Shown here: positions 1 to 11,330 of the stretch, piece by piece | Layout of the letters: each line of letters starts with the position of its first letter | How positions within the stretch are numbered: the first letter of the stretch is position 1 | Assembly: GCA_964059195.1 (NCBI GenBank) | Contig: CAXKWD010000007.1 | Coordinates: forward strand, 21,525,023-21,589,022 | DNA from: Ectobius pallidus | Taxonomy: Eukaryota > Arthropoda > Insecta > Blattodea > Ectobiidae | Length of the DNA stretch: 64,000 bases | Direction: 5' to 3' | Notes under the pieces: model-generated | Told to the model about the DNA's origin: nothing | Databases searched by the model: none | The model's input: only the letters and a program-made list of their open reading frames with translations | Position numbers and translations under genes: made by a program

Positions 1-9
1 AATCTTATT

Positions 10-103
10 TTCTGCATATCATAAATGCAATTATAACTGATTAAACAAAAGCATTCTGGCGCTTTGTTACATCAGTTTACATGATTTTATTATTAAAGTG
101 CCC
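10..103 (+). repeat. Dispersed repeat, copy 1
   Basis: About 95 bp resemble 56423-56518 in the same orientation. Shared blocks include a CTGATTAAA core, a CTTTGTTA..ATCAGTTT block and TGATTTTATTATTA. The copies differ at scattered bases. The family is not recognised; the window edge may cut this copy. Confidence 0.6.
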
Positions 104-714
104 TGTGATTAAACTTAATGAGAAATCGATATGCAGTTTGCTATAGTCGTTAATTTTTTAAATTCTGGTGAAATTTCTATAAAAATGTTGAAATCTTCCA
201 AACTTATTATACGCGGAACAATTAATCGTTGAATTTTCTGATGTTAGAATATAACTCATCCAAATGATTCGGGTACCTCTTTTCCATAACTTGAATGTGT
301 TTATGAGGTAGAAGGTTCTATAATTATAATATCTGTAATATTATTAGAAGGCAAGTAACAGAAACATTAGACATTTCGACTATGCCGTTTAAAAGGCATG
401 TACCGCATTCTAATGTCTAAATCCCAATAAATAAAAAAAACCAGATAGCCTGTTTCCTATATTTCATCAACAGTTCACCTAAGTATTGCCTTAATAGCCT
501 TTATCTTAGATTATAATATTAGGCTATTTAAAACTTATTTATTAAAACTTTATGTGGCATGGAGCTTAGCCCATTAATATTTTCATTTTGAAGCAGGAAC
601 TTTACCTTTAAAGACCCACTAGAAAGCACTGCTTTATTTTGTACAGTAATATTCGAAATCTGGTGGATTTTTGCTCCAAAATGACATCACTGCAAATTAG
701 TAATGCACTGCTAC
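104..714. other. Unassigned AT-rich DNA
   Basis: No element ends, ORF of note or tRNA-like box seen. The only local structure is a short hairpin near 379-398 (ATGCC ... GGCAT arms). Confidence 0.5.
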
Positions 715-850
715 AATCCGGATGGTCGTGATTTGATCCCCGCTATTTGGCCTAATGCTTCTGTTGTAACTATGGCCCTGGGGTTGACTCAGCCCACAAC
801 AGAAATGAGCATTAAAAGCAATCGTAGGGTTAAAGATGACGGTAAGTGTG
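715..850 (+). repeat. SINE-B fragment, diverged
   Basis: The stretch matches the body of the better copy at 39296-39480. It has a B-box-like GTGATTTGATCCCC followed by the family signature CTATGGCCCTGGGGTTGACT and an AATGAGCATTAAAAGCAATC block. The 5' tRNA-like head is mostly lost. A 105-codon reading frame (703-1020) runs through it and is incidental. Confidence 0.7.
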
Positions 851-1248
851 ACAGTCTTACACCCTCATGTGATGAGTGTCTGAAAATTCTTGGGGCTTCA
901 ACCTCTTGGAACCTTATGGACCTCCATCATAGTCTTTATAATGAACCTTTTTTTAAAAATATCATTAATGATATTATGTCTAGGGATATAACCTGCATGT
1001 CTATCTATGAAATTTTATAGACTTTTTTTTTATTACCATAAGACCGCCTGAACATTTGTAGCGGAATAGTGTCATCCCTCCACTTTAAATTCATGAAACA
1101 TTTGGTTATTAACTGTAATGTGCTGTATAACTATTAGAGGTTTTTATTCACGTCTATTAATTTTAGAATACGAATTCTGTTGAATCATTTTTTAAAATTT
1201 AAATTAATTTCTTTTCTGAACTTGTACTTCTTGTTGTGAGATTCAAAC
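851..1248. other. Unassigned DNA
   Basis: AT-rich, with a run of T near 1022-1031. Nothing recognisable. Confidence 0.45.
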
Positions 1249-1549
1249 TGAGTGGTCAGCCCAATGCTGGGGCCTCCTCCAAGACAATACGAACACAAAG
1301 GACGAGACACACCATTCACACACACACACACACACTCAACTCCGAACAAGGCGAGAATGGGATGAAGATGATAATGACGGCCAGATGATATCCGGGGACC
1401 ACAAGGGCCTAAAGTTACCTGACATTTGTCTCACAGGTGAGGGAAAACCCCGGAAGAAACCTCACCTAGTTAACTTGTCCCGACCAGGAATCGAACCCGG
1501 GCCCGCTGCGTGAGAGGAGTGAACGCGTCCACTGAGCCACAGCGGTGGA
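1249..1549 (-). repeat. SINE-A copy, 3'-truncated
   Basis: Reads on the minus strand from the tRNA-like head at 1549 (TCCACCGCTGTGGC) through a B box (GGTTCGATTCC) and the family body (GATATCATCTGG, CGTCATTATCATCTTCATCC). It stops before the GAAA-tailed 3' end seen at 10910 and 29325. A (CA)n tract near 1315-1335 is expanded relative to the other copies. Pol III transcription is the norm for such elements; no function for this copy is implied. Confidence 0.85.
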
Positions 1550-2624
1550 TTTTTTGATATAGGCCTATTAATTACTTTTTAATCAATCTGATTAATATTT
1601 TTACGAAATTGAACTATAGAGGTTACGATACCAGTACTGGATCATTGTAGCATTGGCGTGCAGTTTACTACACTATTATTACCAATTATTTCTGTACAAG
1701 TTTCGTAACAGGTATGTCAACATAATTTCCTAATACGTGTTTTACTTATTTTATTTTGAATTCTAAGTGGACCCTGGAATTTAAAATACTAAAAACATGA
1801 TTTGCAAGAAAAGTATTTGGAGCTTTAGGCTTACATATCGAACTCGTTTATTTCATATGCCTATCTTTATACTTGATTGATTCTTGTCAACGTATTCAAC
1901 AGACCGCTTATTTCCCAACTAGCACTTGCCATTGTTAGAGTTAACATACAATGATATTAGACTATTTCTCAATTATTTCTGGACCTAGGGTCATAACAGG
2001 TTGGCCCAGGGGAGCGTGCGCTGCCGTATAGCAATTAAGTAATGGTCTGTTTGCCTGGGAGGCAGCTTTCAATGTTAGGTAACGTGTGGCAGGTTATATC
2101 ATGTGTCTGCGCTCCTTATTGTGATCGATTGTATCAGGTTTGCAATATGAGCCCCCAAGAATGCGAGATCTCACTTTCAGTTTATATATCACTTCACACG
2201 AAGTTTGGGTCTGCATAAATTTCCTTATAAGTGGTCTGGAAATTATCATATGAACAGGATAAGAACGAATAACAGTCCATTATAAGAGAAATATCAGATG
2301 GAATATCTTTTACTGTTGGGGTCAGAATAAATTACTGCTTTTTATGTTACAAGTGAATGCAAAATATGAAATGTTAAAAATTTAGAAATTTGCAAGTTGA
2401 CTCACATGAGTCCTATACTCTTCAGATTGCGATATGGAGTAAACACTGTGAGATTGCCTATTAATTTGTCTAAACCTCATGCAAAAATATTATTGTTCGC
2501 CAAGTTTATGGAAAGATGCCTAGCCTATAACAACCCTTCAGGTAATTTCTACGAAAAATACAGCAATTAAATTTTTAGGTTATTTTTAATTACATGCAGT
2601 TATTATACAGAATTTGAGCAATTT
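1550..2624. other. Unassigned DNA
   Basis: No ORF above 60 codons and no element ends seen. One TAGGCCTA palindrome lies at its left edge. Confidence 0.45.
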
Positions 2625-2690
2625 TCCACCGTTGCTCCATTTATCAAATTATGACCATTTGGTTTGCAATAAAGAGGTTATTATTAGAGC
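2625..2690 (+). repeat. SINE-E 3' end fragment
   Basis: Matches the 3' end of the complete copy at 59354-59566: CCACCGTTGCTCCATTTATC, then ATGACCATTTGGTTT and an AATAAAGA-type tail. Only the last ~65 bp remain, as expected for a truncated retroposon. Confidence 0.75.
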
Positions 2691-2967
2691 AGTTTGCAGA
2701 AAAGTGCAAAAAAAAAACAACTTTTTACTTATGTTAAGCGATCGTTAGAGTTAGAAACATCTTTGTCGTGCTTCATGTCACATCCTAGAGATTCTTAAAC
2801 CAATGCAACGTTTCATTTTGATAAGATCTTTCGCGTTTCATCTTTGCTGTACACAGACATGTTCCCAAAATAGTATTTTGGACTTAGGGGACATTAAAAC
2901 ATGAATTAATACGAAAAAACTTAAAATAGAATTTCAGGGTCGAACAATATTTCCTCTCGGGAAGTCT

Positions 2968-3062
2968 CGAGTTTTTCACAGTTTTCCCAGCCGCATAGCA
3001 AATGCTGGATTGGATGTTTACTTGTCATGAAACATCACCGCTATTTCATCTGATATCATAAT
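2968..3062 (+). repeat. SINE-F 3' fragment
   Basis: Matches the body of the 46582-46817 SINE: CCCAGCCG..AAATGC, GGATTGGAT, CTTGTCATGAA and ATTTCATC blocks occur in the same order. The tRNA-like head is absent. Confidence 0.7.
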
Positions 3063-3127
3063 CATTAAATTTTTTAATCTTTTGAAATAGACACAAGTCC
3101 AACATTAAGAACACATGAAACATGAAT

Positions 3128-3250
3128 AGTTTTACGGCCAACTAGTAAAACTTAAACATCTTATACAGGCTATATGATCTCACAGCTAGGCTTGTATATT
3201 TAAATTTGACTGTTAAGATATCCTATTCCTATAGTAACCTACCTATTGTA
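3128..3250 (+). repeat. Direct repeat, copy 1
   Basis: A ~123-bp stretch recurs at 3692-3809 in the same orientation (GGCCAACTAGTAAAACTTAA, then AGGCTATAT.ATCTCACAGC). Divergence is roughly 10%. No TIR or tail is evident, so a local segmental duplication is as likely as a mobile element. Confidence 0.8.
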
Positions 3251-3691
3251 AAAAGATACTTTTTGAAAGGGTCGTTTACCTGCTAGAATATCAGTTCAGT
3301 TTTGGCGAATAGGCTAATGCTACGTTTTGAATTCCATTAATTAACAGGTACAGTTGGTGCCATTTTAAGATGGTCTCGTCCCAAACCATCGTCTATCTAC
3401 AAAATAATACAATAGCCTTGTTCCCTAATCCGAAAATCTGCACCGACAAAGAACAGGTGCTCTTGTAGTCGCGTGGTTTTCCCCAGTGTTGCCGCTGCCA
3501 TTCTCTACTTCTTAAGTAAAATAAGTGCTGTGGTACGTATTTGTGAACATTGTACTGGACTGGACAAGTGTGAATACGCCTAATTACCTTTCTATTCACT
3601 GATTGACAGGTCGAGGAGGATTAGGGTGGCAGCAGGTAGAGGAAGATCTTGGAAAAAGGGCCTTTAAAAAGTGGCACCCACTCTACATGAC

Positions 3692-3809
3692 AGTTTTGCG
3701 GCCAACTAGTAAAACTTAAAAATCTTACACAGGCTATATAATCTCACAGCTAGACTTGTATATTTAAATGTTAAAATATCCTATTCCTTTTGCAACTTAC
3801 CTATTGTAA
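3692..3809 (+). repeat. Direct repeat, copy 2
   Basis: Second copy of 3128-3250, about 560 bp downstream, with a short internal deletion near the TTTAAATG block. Confidence 0.8.
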
Positions 3810-3962
3810 GGCTTAAAGATCAAGAAATTTGCATGCTGATAATAATTTTTTTTCTGAAAGGAAATCATAACACGAAACTACAGTCACGTATTAATAAAAG
3901 AGAAGTTGCTGCAATCGCAAATTCATTTAGACTCTCGGGTTTGATTCCTGGTCACAAGCAAC

Positions 3963-4516
3963 CAGTGGTGGATTCAGAGGGGGGGGGGCATAGAGGCCGC
4001 GGCCCTCCCTTTGATTTTTATTTTATATTGATTTGACTTTTTTATTCGTAAAAAATAATTGCCTAATAAAATAAAACATTCAAATTTAATTGAATACAAA
4101 ACAAAAATTAAAGTGTTTATATACTCGCCCTGGAGTAATGTAAAATTAAAATTCAATAGTGTTTACAGTCTAGGCAACTCACAAGACAGCAGTTGTTGGC
4201 GTACCTTATCATTAATTATTATTATAAATGATGATTTCTTGTGCATTATTACAGATCACCACTTACGTAAAGTTAAAAATAAAAGTTTAATTTTAATTTT
4301 AATTTAATATATGTAAAACCGACAAATTTCCCTCTTCTTGCCCAGAGTTTTAGTCTGCTGAGAAATTTGGAGGAATTACCCAGAGGACCTAAAAACTCAC
4401 CATTTTGCACTTAAATAATTTACGGTCGAGGATCTCCGGACCCACTGTTAGGTCATTTCGTATCCCCAACACCCCCCGTAATTTCTCGGCTTCCCTTCAA
4501 TAAGTTTATGCCCCTG
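3963..4516. mobile_element. Possible hAT-like MITE
   Basis: The left end reads CAGTGGTGGATTCAGAGG and the right end, read inward, CAGGGGCATAAAC. Both begin with CAG, but the inverted match is poor. The flanks CAAGCAAC (3955-3962) and CAAGGAAC (4517-4524) agree at 7 of 8 bases, the duplication length made by hAT transposases. The interior is non-coding. The left flank carries a tRNA B-box-like GGTTTGATTCCTGG, so the target may have been a SINE. The call rests mainly on the flanks. Confidence 0.45.
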
Positions 4517-4524
4517 CAAGGAAC

Positions 4525-5979
4525 CCGATTGAGGTGCTCGTGGATTTCATACATTTACTCAGGCGATTTAGGCCTATTAATTGCATTATAATTTAAATTC
4601 CTCCGCATTCGATTCTTCTTTGACCGGATTAGTATAAAACCGATCTAGTTATCTCATTTCCTTGATTTGTATGTCCTGAAAATGGCTGTTGATCTCAGCC
4701 TGCCAACCTTGGATAAGAGGCAAGCATACTACATCTTTACCATGAAGATCAACACCCGTAATGTTACTAAGCTTAAAGATAAAATAAGACTGAAGTACAA
4801 CTTTCCTGTTTCTTCTTTATAAGAATTTCTCTATTCGTACTTGTAAGTTGAAAGTATCAAACTCTTAGAACGCCCAAGAGAAGATACCTCTTCAATAAGC
4901 AACATATAACCACTTACCATTTTCATACCTATTGATTCTGTATATTTGCCCATAGAATCGAAATTAAATTCCTTACTGCAGGATTTTTGTCCGTTGGAAA
5001 TGTGCACTATTCTTGTAGAGTTGACCTCATTCGAGAATTTAGTTCTTATGAATCTGTCTTATGTAATTTTGACCTTGCCTTAGGAAAGTTGAAGGTAAAA
5101 ACAAATAGAATCAACTTGTAAACCCGTGCGAAGTTTTCGCACTTCTTTTCTTTTATATATATATATTTTTACTTTTTTTTAGCCAGGAATATTGGAATCG
5201 CATAAGAAATGCTTAAAAATAGTTAGTTATTTCACAAAATGCACTGGCAGTTAGCCTAAGTTATAGCTTCAGCATGTCCTAACAGCCTAAGACATGAGTA
5301 TAGCGAAACCACCCTCCAAGCTGTAGAAAAAATCTAACAACGAATATATTAACTCCGATATTTAAATAAGTAAGACGCGCTTATAATGACGTTACATTGA
5401 AGTTTAAGTGTAGTTTTACATGAGGATTTAACTACAGAGATGTTAATAATTAAAATTTATTAAATTTTTGAAACATAATTTACGCTTGAACTATCTTGCA
5501 ATTCATCTTTTCATGTTTCATATTTATAAAGTATATAAAATTAAAATTAACATCTGTTCTATTTTTTATGCTTATTTGATATTTGAAGTACGGTATATTA
5601 ACAATTTTTTTGCAGTTTTGGAATTGACCATAATCTTTAGAATTTATTATTTGTTTTGCTGCTAGGAATTTTTCTCTAAAACAACACCATATCATCTTAA
5701 AAGAATCGCCTATTGAACTTTGGATCGAAATACCGAAATGAAAAATTAAGTTCTATTTTAAAACATAACATTTTAATGAAACATTTTAGCTAGAACACTT
5801 ATTAAAACTCAACAGAGTCCAAAGCAATCAAACCGGAGTAAGAAATATTTCCATTGATACCTCCCTCGTACGTATTGATAAGTATTCACTTTAAAAAATG
5901 TAAAATGACATTAGAAATAATAAGAATGATGAATGAGGTGGTAATTATTAAAAGGGATGCAGACTGATCTTTCACATTA
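4525..5979. other. Unassigned DNA
   Basis: AT-rich. Overlapping 65-71 codon frames on both strands at 5468-5695 reflect low complexity. A short (AT)n run lies near 5155-5165. Confidence 0.45.
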
Positions 5980-5987
5980 TAACTCAA

Positions 5988-7284
5988 CATGGGCGTACGG
6001 TGAGAGAGGATTGAGGGAGTTGCCAGCTCCTGCTGCAGACTCTGCTGCGGGCCTCCCCGTCCTGCCCCGTTGCTTGTGGTCAAGAGTTGCTGGTGGTGTC
6101 CCGAACCTTTGGGGCTCTCAGAGGGACCCTGGGTTAGTGGCGCACGTCATGGTGTGCCGCGCCTATGGGGCTCTTGTAGGAGGGACCCTGGGTACGGTGC
6201 ACGTGGAGTGGTACCTGGTCTTAGCTGGATGTAGGGGAGCTCCGTGGGGGCTGGTGGTGGAGTCTGTTGACAGGGGGGCCTTAGGGCATGCACAGCATTC
6301 GTTTCCTAGGGGGTGTACAATGGGCCCGCCTATGAGGCCTACGTGCGCGAGCCCGTCAGGGCTCAGCCCCTGAGCCGATAAGATAAGATTGAGGGAGTTA
6401 AAACCCCTCCCGAATATCTGCGATTTTTAGGATTATAACATCATGTTCGATAATTAAAAAAATACATTGGTTTGGTTATTTTATTATATTTTCTTACACA
6501 GCACATCATTATTTAAAAACTCTTGTAAAGTTCAATTGCTCATTAATGATTCTATACACTCATAATTTATTTAGTAATAATAAACATACTTAATCTCAAT
6601 GAGCAAATGATCTGAAATAATTTCTACTGTACAGGAAAGCATACGCCTATTGTTATTACATAATTTATTAATATTGGTAGGTTTTTAATTATGTACTGTA
6701 CTTTTTATAGCAGTGACGCATTACTGATAAACAAAATTTCATTCGGAATTTCTCACCAATGATTCTTGGATATTTGGATAACTTGGATATTTATGTGGTG
6801 TGGTCGGTTGAATCTCAGGAGTCCAGTGAATATCACCTTTCAAAAAGTAAAACAAAATTTTCTGGAATGTACTTAGCTCCAGAACCAGCACGAGTAGTTA
6901 AAAAATTACTATGTCTGCAATCAACTTGCCGATACAGAAATAACAGAGTATAGATACAATGATTCATAGTGCTCCGCATAAAGAAATCATGTGAAATATA
7001 GCCCAAAATGAGTAAAATATATTACATCCTCCAGTAGGCCTACTGTGATAAATTCTCAAAAGAAATGTTTTATATACAGACTATTTAAAACAAGAAATGG
7101 ACAGATACCTAAAGAAATCAGTTTGGAATATTGTGCAGCACAACTAACATCATATTATTTATAGTGTTCTAATGATCACAACACAACTGTTTAGTTACTA
7201 AAAACATAATGTATTAAGTTACAATGTGCGCAAGGACAACATTATATTGAACCCCCCCAAACAGAATTTCACCGTACGCCCATG
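5988..7284. mobile_element. hAT-like non-autonomous element
   Basis: Perfect 16-bp inverted repeats, CATGGGCGTACGGTGA at 5988-6003 and its complement at 7269-7284, are flanked by TAACTCAA (5980-5987) and TAACTCAG (7285-7292), 7 of 8 matching. CA...TG ends and an 8-bp duplication fit the hAT superfamily. No transposase is encoded. A 365-bp GC-rich retroelement plus its 13-bp duplication sits just inside the left end; without it the element is about 919 bp. Family-level identity is unknown to me. Confidence 0.75.
6022..6386 (+). mobile_element. GC-rich retroelement fragment nested in hAT
   Basis: This GC-rich block in AT-rich DNA is bounded by a perfect 13-bp direct repeat, GATTGAGGGAGTT, at 6009-6021 and 6387-6399. 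It ends in a GATAAGATAA-type tail. Target duplication plus a simple 3' tail is the signature of target-primed retroposition. It is probably a 5'-truncated non-LTR element end or a SINE. A 138-codon frame crosses it (5957-6373), starting upstream in the host element, and resembles nothing I recognise. Confidence 0.75.
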
Positions 7285-7292
7285 TAACTCAG

Positions 7293-7746
7293 CTGTATTA
7301 AAAATAGTCCAATATGATTTCTTGAGGTATAGATTGAATCGTGCAGATACTCAGAGCTCAAAGATAATAACAACATAACGACAAGAAGGCCATGAACTAA
7401 TTTTTAAAGTACCAGCAATGGGTTTCGCCTAAAGAACTATTTAGAACACGAATGTAAACATAGAAATTCAGACGATAACTATCGTTATACAAGTAAGAAT
7501 AATACTATATCAAACGAAAGTCAAGAGTTAAATAATATAAAATCAACATTCGTCATACATGAAACTGACTTTATGTGCATGTATTCTTGTCAAAAGTAAA
7601 GTGCGTTTTTTTTTTTCAGTTGAGTATACCAATAAGCAAATCAACCTTAACTGGTAGCATCTGTTTTATGGCGTTAATGGAATATCATTCTCGTAGATTC
7701 TGCATGGTTTAATTACGGTATTACACCTTACGTCTCAGTACAAATT
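7293..7746. other. Unassigned DNA
   Basis: Nothing recognisable; a T-run lies near 7607-7616. Confidence 0.4.
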
Positions 7747-7818
7747 CTTCTTTCTTCTTTATCTTGGTTTTACCTCTCCCTTTTAGGGGCATTGAAGCGA
7801 CCCACGCTGCCCTGGCTC
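7747..7818 (-). repeat. SINE-A 3' tail fragment
   Basis: Minus-strand match to the last ~70 bp of SINE-A: CTAAAAGGGAGAGGTAAAAC, then AAGATAAAGAAG and a GAAA-type tail. The upstream portion is missing, and this is a separate insertion from the neighbouring SINE-D. Confidence 0.8.
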
Positions 7819-7929
7819 ATACAAATTATTGTGCTAGAAGCTAGACCGTCCAGGCAAAAGAGTATAAGTCAAAACATATTATTTTCAGGAGAGACGTTTA
7901 CACATTATCTCATATAATTTTTTTTTACT

Positions 7930-8272
7930 TTACTTATACTCTTTTACCTTCACAGTCTTCTTCTGGACTGTTAAGAAACTAAACTCCGTGGTGCTACATC
8001 CTTGAAGGCATTTGGCCTACCACCCGACCGCTGCGTCATCTATCACAGTCAGATGGCAGGATTGGGGGGCATGTGGTCAGCATACCGACACCCACGGCCT
8101 TAATGGTGGTTTTCATAACCGGAGCCCCTACTTCTCTATCAACGAGGAATCACGAGGCTGAGTGCACCCCTACTTGAGCTCCCTACCTCAAAAAAATCCG
8201 AGGAGGTGCCGTGGATCGAACCCGGGCCGACGGATCTGTAGTCAGCGACTCTAACCACAAGACCACCCAGAA
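7930..8272 (-). repeat. SINE-D copy
   Basis: Minus strand. The head at ~8270 reads GGTCTTGTGGTTAGAGTCGC (A-box-like), followed by the B box GGGTTCGATCC. The body includes GAGGTAGGGAGCTCAAG, GGGGTGCACTCAGCC and AAAACCACCATTAAGGCCG. The same body recurs in the diverged copy at 63697-63903. It is tRNA-derived by its promoter boxes. I found no convincing target duplication. Confidence 0.8.
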
Positions 8273-8289
8273 CTCAGAACTAAAAGAGA

Positions 8290-8354
8290 ATATATATACT
8301 GTATATATATAACAACTAAAAAGAGAATATATATATATATTGTATATACCGGTA

Positions 8355-8380
<26 letters not shown>
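8290..8380. repeat. (AT)n microsatellite
   Basis: Interrupted TATATA arrays, including one ACCGGT interruption, then a T/C run. Two copies of an AAAGAGAATATAT motif suggest slippage. Confidence 0.9.
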
Positions 8381-8385
<5 letters not shown>

Positions 8386-8835
8386 TCCCCGAAGAGACTT
8401 CTTTCTTTTACACGGCGAAATTTACTTATCTCATTTTCAAAATTTTTTACTTATAAGTTACTGTTTTGCCTTAAGAGTCTTAATGTTGGCTTTATTATTA
8501 ACGATTGACTTTTAGTACCTTGCATTGAAAGTTTGAACGATTTCTTACAAGTTACTAATAGATAGATTTGGCCTAACTACTTACAGAGTACTTGTGTTTC
8601 ATAACATATTATTTGTATGACTTAGGGTTTTCCTGGCCTAGAGTCTGCTCGGTTTTAAAGCAACTGGAAAGTTTCGGGGGGAGGGGGGAACATTAATACT
8701 ATCCTCCGGGGTGCTTCTAATCTTACTTAAAATACCACAACACTTTATTCATACATTTTACAACATAATTTACAATGAAATGGTTGGACCTAAATTATAG
8801 GACTGTATTATCGAATTACATCTACTTTGTATTAT

Positions 8836-10230
8836 TTTTTAGTACACGCTCTGTAAAACAGCTGCTTGTCGGACTGTTAACACGCCGAAAAATAGCCCTT
8901 TACGACCGGTAAAGTCGTCATAGTACTGAAAAATCCAGATGGCAGTTACCAATCATACCAACCGTAACAGGATTTTAAACAAAATACTTGACCATAAAAC
9001 AATAAGTATAAGGCAACTTTGTTTCTTTACGTTAATCAGAAACTTTACCAATATTTTTTTACAAAACACTTAATAATATAACAGCTAATATAGGCCTAAG
9101 CCAACATAGCTATCTCTATCTCTATATATATAAAAGGCTTTGTCCTGACTGACTGAATGAATGACTGACTGACTGATTGACTGAATGACAGGAATCAACG
9201 TACAGCCTAAACTATAACAGGTAGAGACTTGGAATTTTGACAGTACCTTCGTTTCATAATGTAGGTGCTCACTAAGAAAGGATTTTGAAAAATTCTGATT
9301 CTAAATGCCAAAAATTAAATGTTTTTGAAAATACTTAATTCCTTTTTACATAGAATTATCAATTCCAAATCACAGAATATATTGTTGCCAAATGGTATCA
9401 GGTGGGCTTGGAAAAAACAATTGAAATGCACTTTTGACAAATAAGAGAAGTTATCAAAATAATTCATGTTATAAATAAATATTACAGAATGAAATCCACT
9501 AAAATAATGGAATCACATAACTTTCTCTACCCTGGACATAGAGAAAACAAAACGAGGTATGGTAATGTGTATATTATTATATTATATCGCAGGTTTTTGG
9601 AGAGAAAAGTATGAAGGCTTTATGGTAACATAAGAGTGGGAAATTTCCCGCCTCGATATTACAATTTTATGTTACAGGAATTTCTGTTTCTTCTTATTTA
9701 AACCTCTACCAGGCTTGCTGTGCACTGTACAAGCGATGGGATGCAAAATTCTAGATCCTCTATGAGCCATAAAAACTATATCAAGCGTTTTCTGAGGGAA
9801 TAGTTTGAGTGTAATAAGTCGTTCTTCCTATTTCAAATTATAAATGCCTATATAAGGACCTAGAATTTAAAATTGAAAATCCTTCATAAGCTAATTTCCA
9901 ATTACAAAATACAAAACCCGGGCGACGCCGGGTCTTTTAAGCTAGTATTATTCATAAGACACCCGGACTGCCATCTACATCCGAATGTCGTATTGGTTCA
10001 TAGCATATGATTCATGCGACTGTGAGCAACAAATGGCTGACTATGCCTTTTATAATTAATTATACTACGGTTTTTTTATTTCATTTCTTATAATTTACAG
10101 AACTTTTACAAAAAAATATTGTATGCATGAAGCACGCAAAAGATTTAGCGGACTCATCCAATATTGAGCAACACTAGGTTTGTCCGCTAAAGCGTTATTT
10201 TACGTACTTGATACGTAAATAGCTTTTTTT
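8836..10230 (-). repeat. Repeat X, copy 1, split by a Helitron
   Basis: On the minus strand this region parallels 61364-62115. Blocks in order are an ATAGCTATTTA-type start, TCAAGTACG, AAAATAACGCTTTAGCGGAC, AGTCAGCCATTTGTT, CAAAGTTTCTGATTA, TTGTTTTATG, ATCTGGATTTT and CAAGCAGCTGTTTTA. An 827-bp Helitron (9119-9945) interrupts it; without that, copy 1 is ~560 bp against ~750 bp for copy 2. No coding capacity is seen and the ends are uncertain. It is an unclassified dispersed repeat family. Confidence 0.7.
9119..9945 (+). mobile_element. Helitron, non-autonomous
   Basis: It starts TCTCTATATATATAAAAGGC after an A and ends GCTAG before a T, the A|T insertion typical of Helitrons. A hairpin ACCCGG-GCGACG-CCGGGT lies just upstream of the terminal CTAG. 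There are no TIRs and no target duplication. A short (GACT)n-type block follows the 5' end. Its first ~300 bp closely match the Helitron at 12215. No Rep/helicase frame is present, so mobilisation would need an autonomous partner. Confidence 0.88.
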
Positions 10231-10898
10231 TTTTGCATTTATCAATCGTGTGTATTGACTGTTGACTGTATTGTCGGTAATTACTGATAATCATTTTAAT
10301 ACAAACACGCAATGCTTCATATATGTGGCTGCAGTCCGAGCGAGCAATCTTGCCTTCTATTACAAGTATTAATATAACTATTAAGAGCTAAGATCCATTC
10401 ATTATCTCATAGAATGAAAAAGTAAACTTTATTTGTGCTCATCTAACTCTTTGCTCATCCAGTTTTAAATGGAATTATATCCATATTCTGTTAACATAAG
10501 GAAACTACGAGTATATCACGATAAGACATTTGTTATTAGGAATTATGAATCCTTAGCAATCGTTGCATTTCGTTTACTGCGAAATGAAGATAATGTAAGT
10601 GTAAATAATTATTGCTATAGGGTAACACGAAGGAGTGCAATTATATGCAATTACCTTCAATGACTCATCTAGGGTTGGCGGATAGAACAGTCACGAGCTC
10701 CAGCATAATTGAACAGGTTATGGCTAGCATCTGGTACACACTACTCAATGTGCTCAATTTCCCATCTAAATATCGCAAATTCTTTTTTCTGTAATATAAG
10801 TGTAAAATGAATTTTTCTGTGGATTTCGCACATATTAGAAGAATAGACTACATATTTTTTCCAGTTAATGTGCAATATCTATCGATTTTTTAAACTTT
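10231..10898. other. Unassigned DNA
   Basis: Contains a 64-codon frame at 10469-10663 with no recognisable domain. Otherwise nothing seen. Confidence 0.4.
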
Positions 10899-10909
10899 AT
10901 AATGAGCTC

Positions 10910-11319
10910 GTCCACCGCTGTGGCGTAGGGGATGCGTTCGCTCCTCTCACGGAGCGGGCCCGGGTTCGATTCCTGGTCGGGACAAGTTACCTAGGTGGGG
11001 TTTTTCTGGGGTTTTTCCTCACCTGTGAAACAAATGTCGGGTATCTTTAGGCCCTTGTGGTCCCCAGATATCATCTGGTCGTCATTATCATCTCGCCTTG
11101 TTTGGAGTGAGTGTGTGTCTGAATGGAGGTGGTCCCGGCATTGGGTTGATCACTCATCCGGGAGGCCCTCCATATCCTTGTGTGGTCAAAAATGTATGTA
11201 TGTGGTCCAAAGATAATCCCTCTCCCGACAGGTCGTGGCCCTGTAAGGCCCGGGCGGCTTGGGTTGCTTAAATCCTAAAAGGGAGAGGTAAAACTAAGAT
11301 AAAGAAGGAAAGAAAGAAA
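10910..11319 (+). mobile_element. SINE-A, full-length with perfect TSD
   Basis: tRNA-like head (TCCACCGCTGTGGCGTAGGG) with B box GGGTTCGATTCC, a ~300-bp body ending in CCTAAAAGGGAGAGGTAAAA, and an AAAGAAGGAAAGAAAG tail. The 11-bp duplication ATAATGAGCTC occurs at 10899-10909 and 11320-11330. The perfect duplication and retained tail suggest a fairly recent insertion. SINEs borrow a LINE's enzymes; the partner is not identified here. Reading frames at 10868-11216 are incidental. Confidence 0.92.
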
Positions 11320-11330
11320 ATAATGAGCTC

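Noticed and set aside
5957..6373. 138-codon open frame in GC-rich DNA
   Set aside because: It straddles a hAT end and a retroposon insertion, so it cannot be an old gene, and it has no recognisable motif.
10868..11216. Frames within the tRNA-like region as small proteins
   Set aside because: They lie across a SINE with perfect target duplication and are disrupted in the other SINE-A copies.
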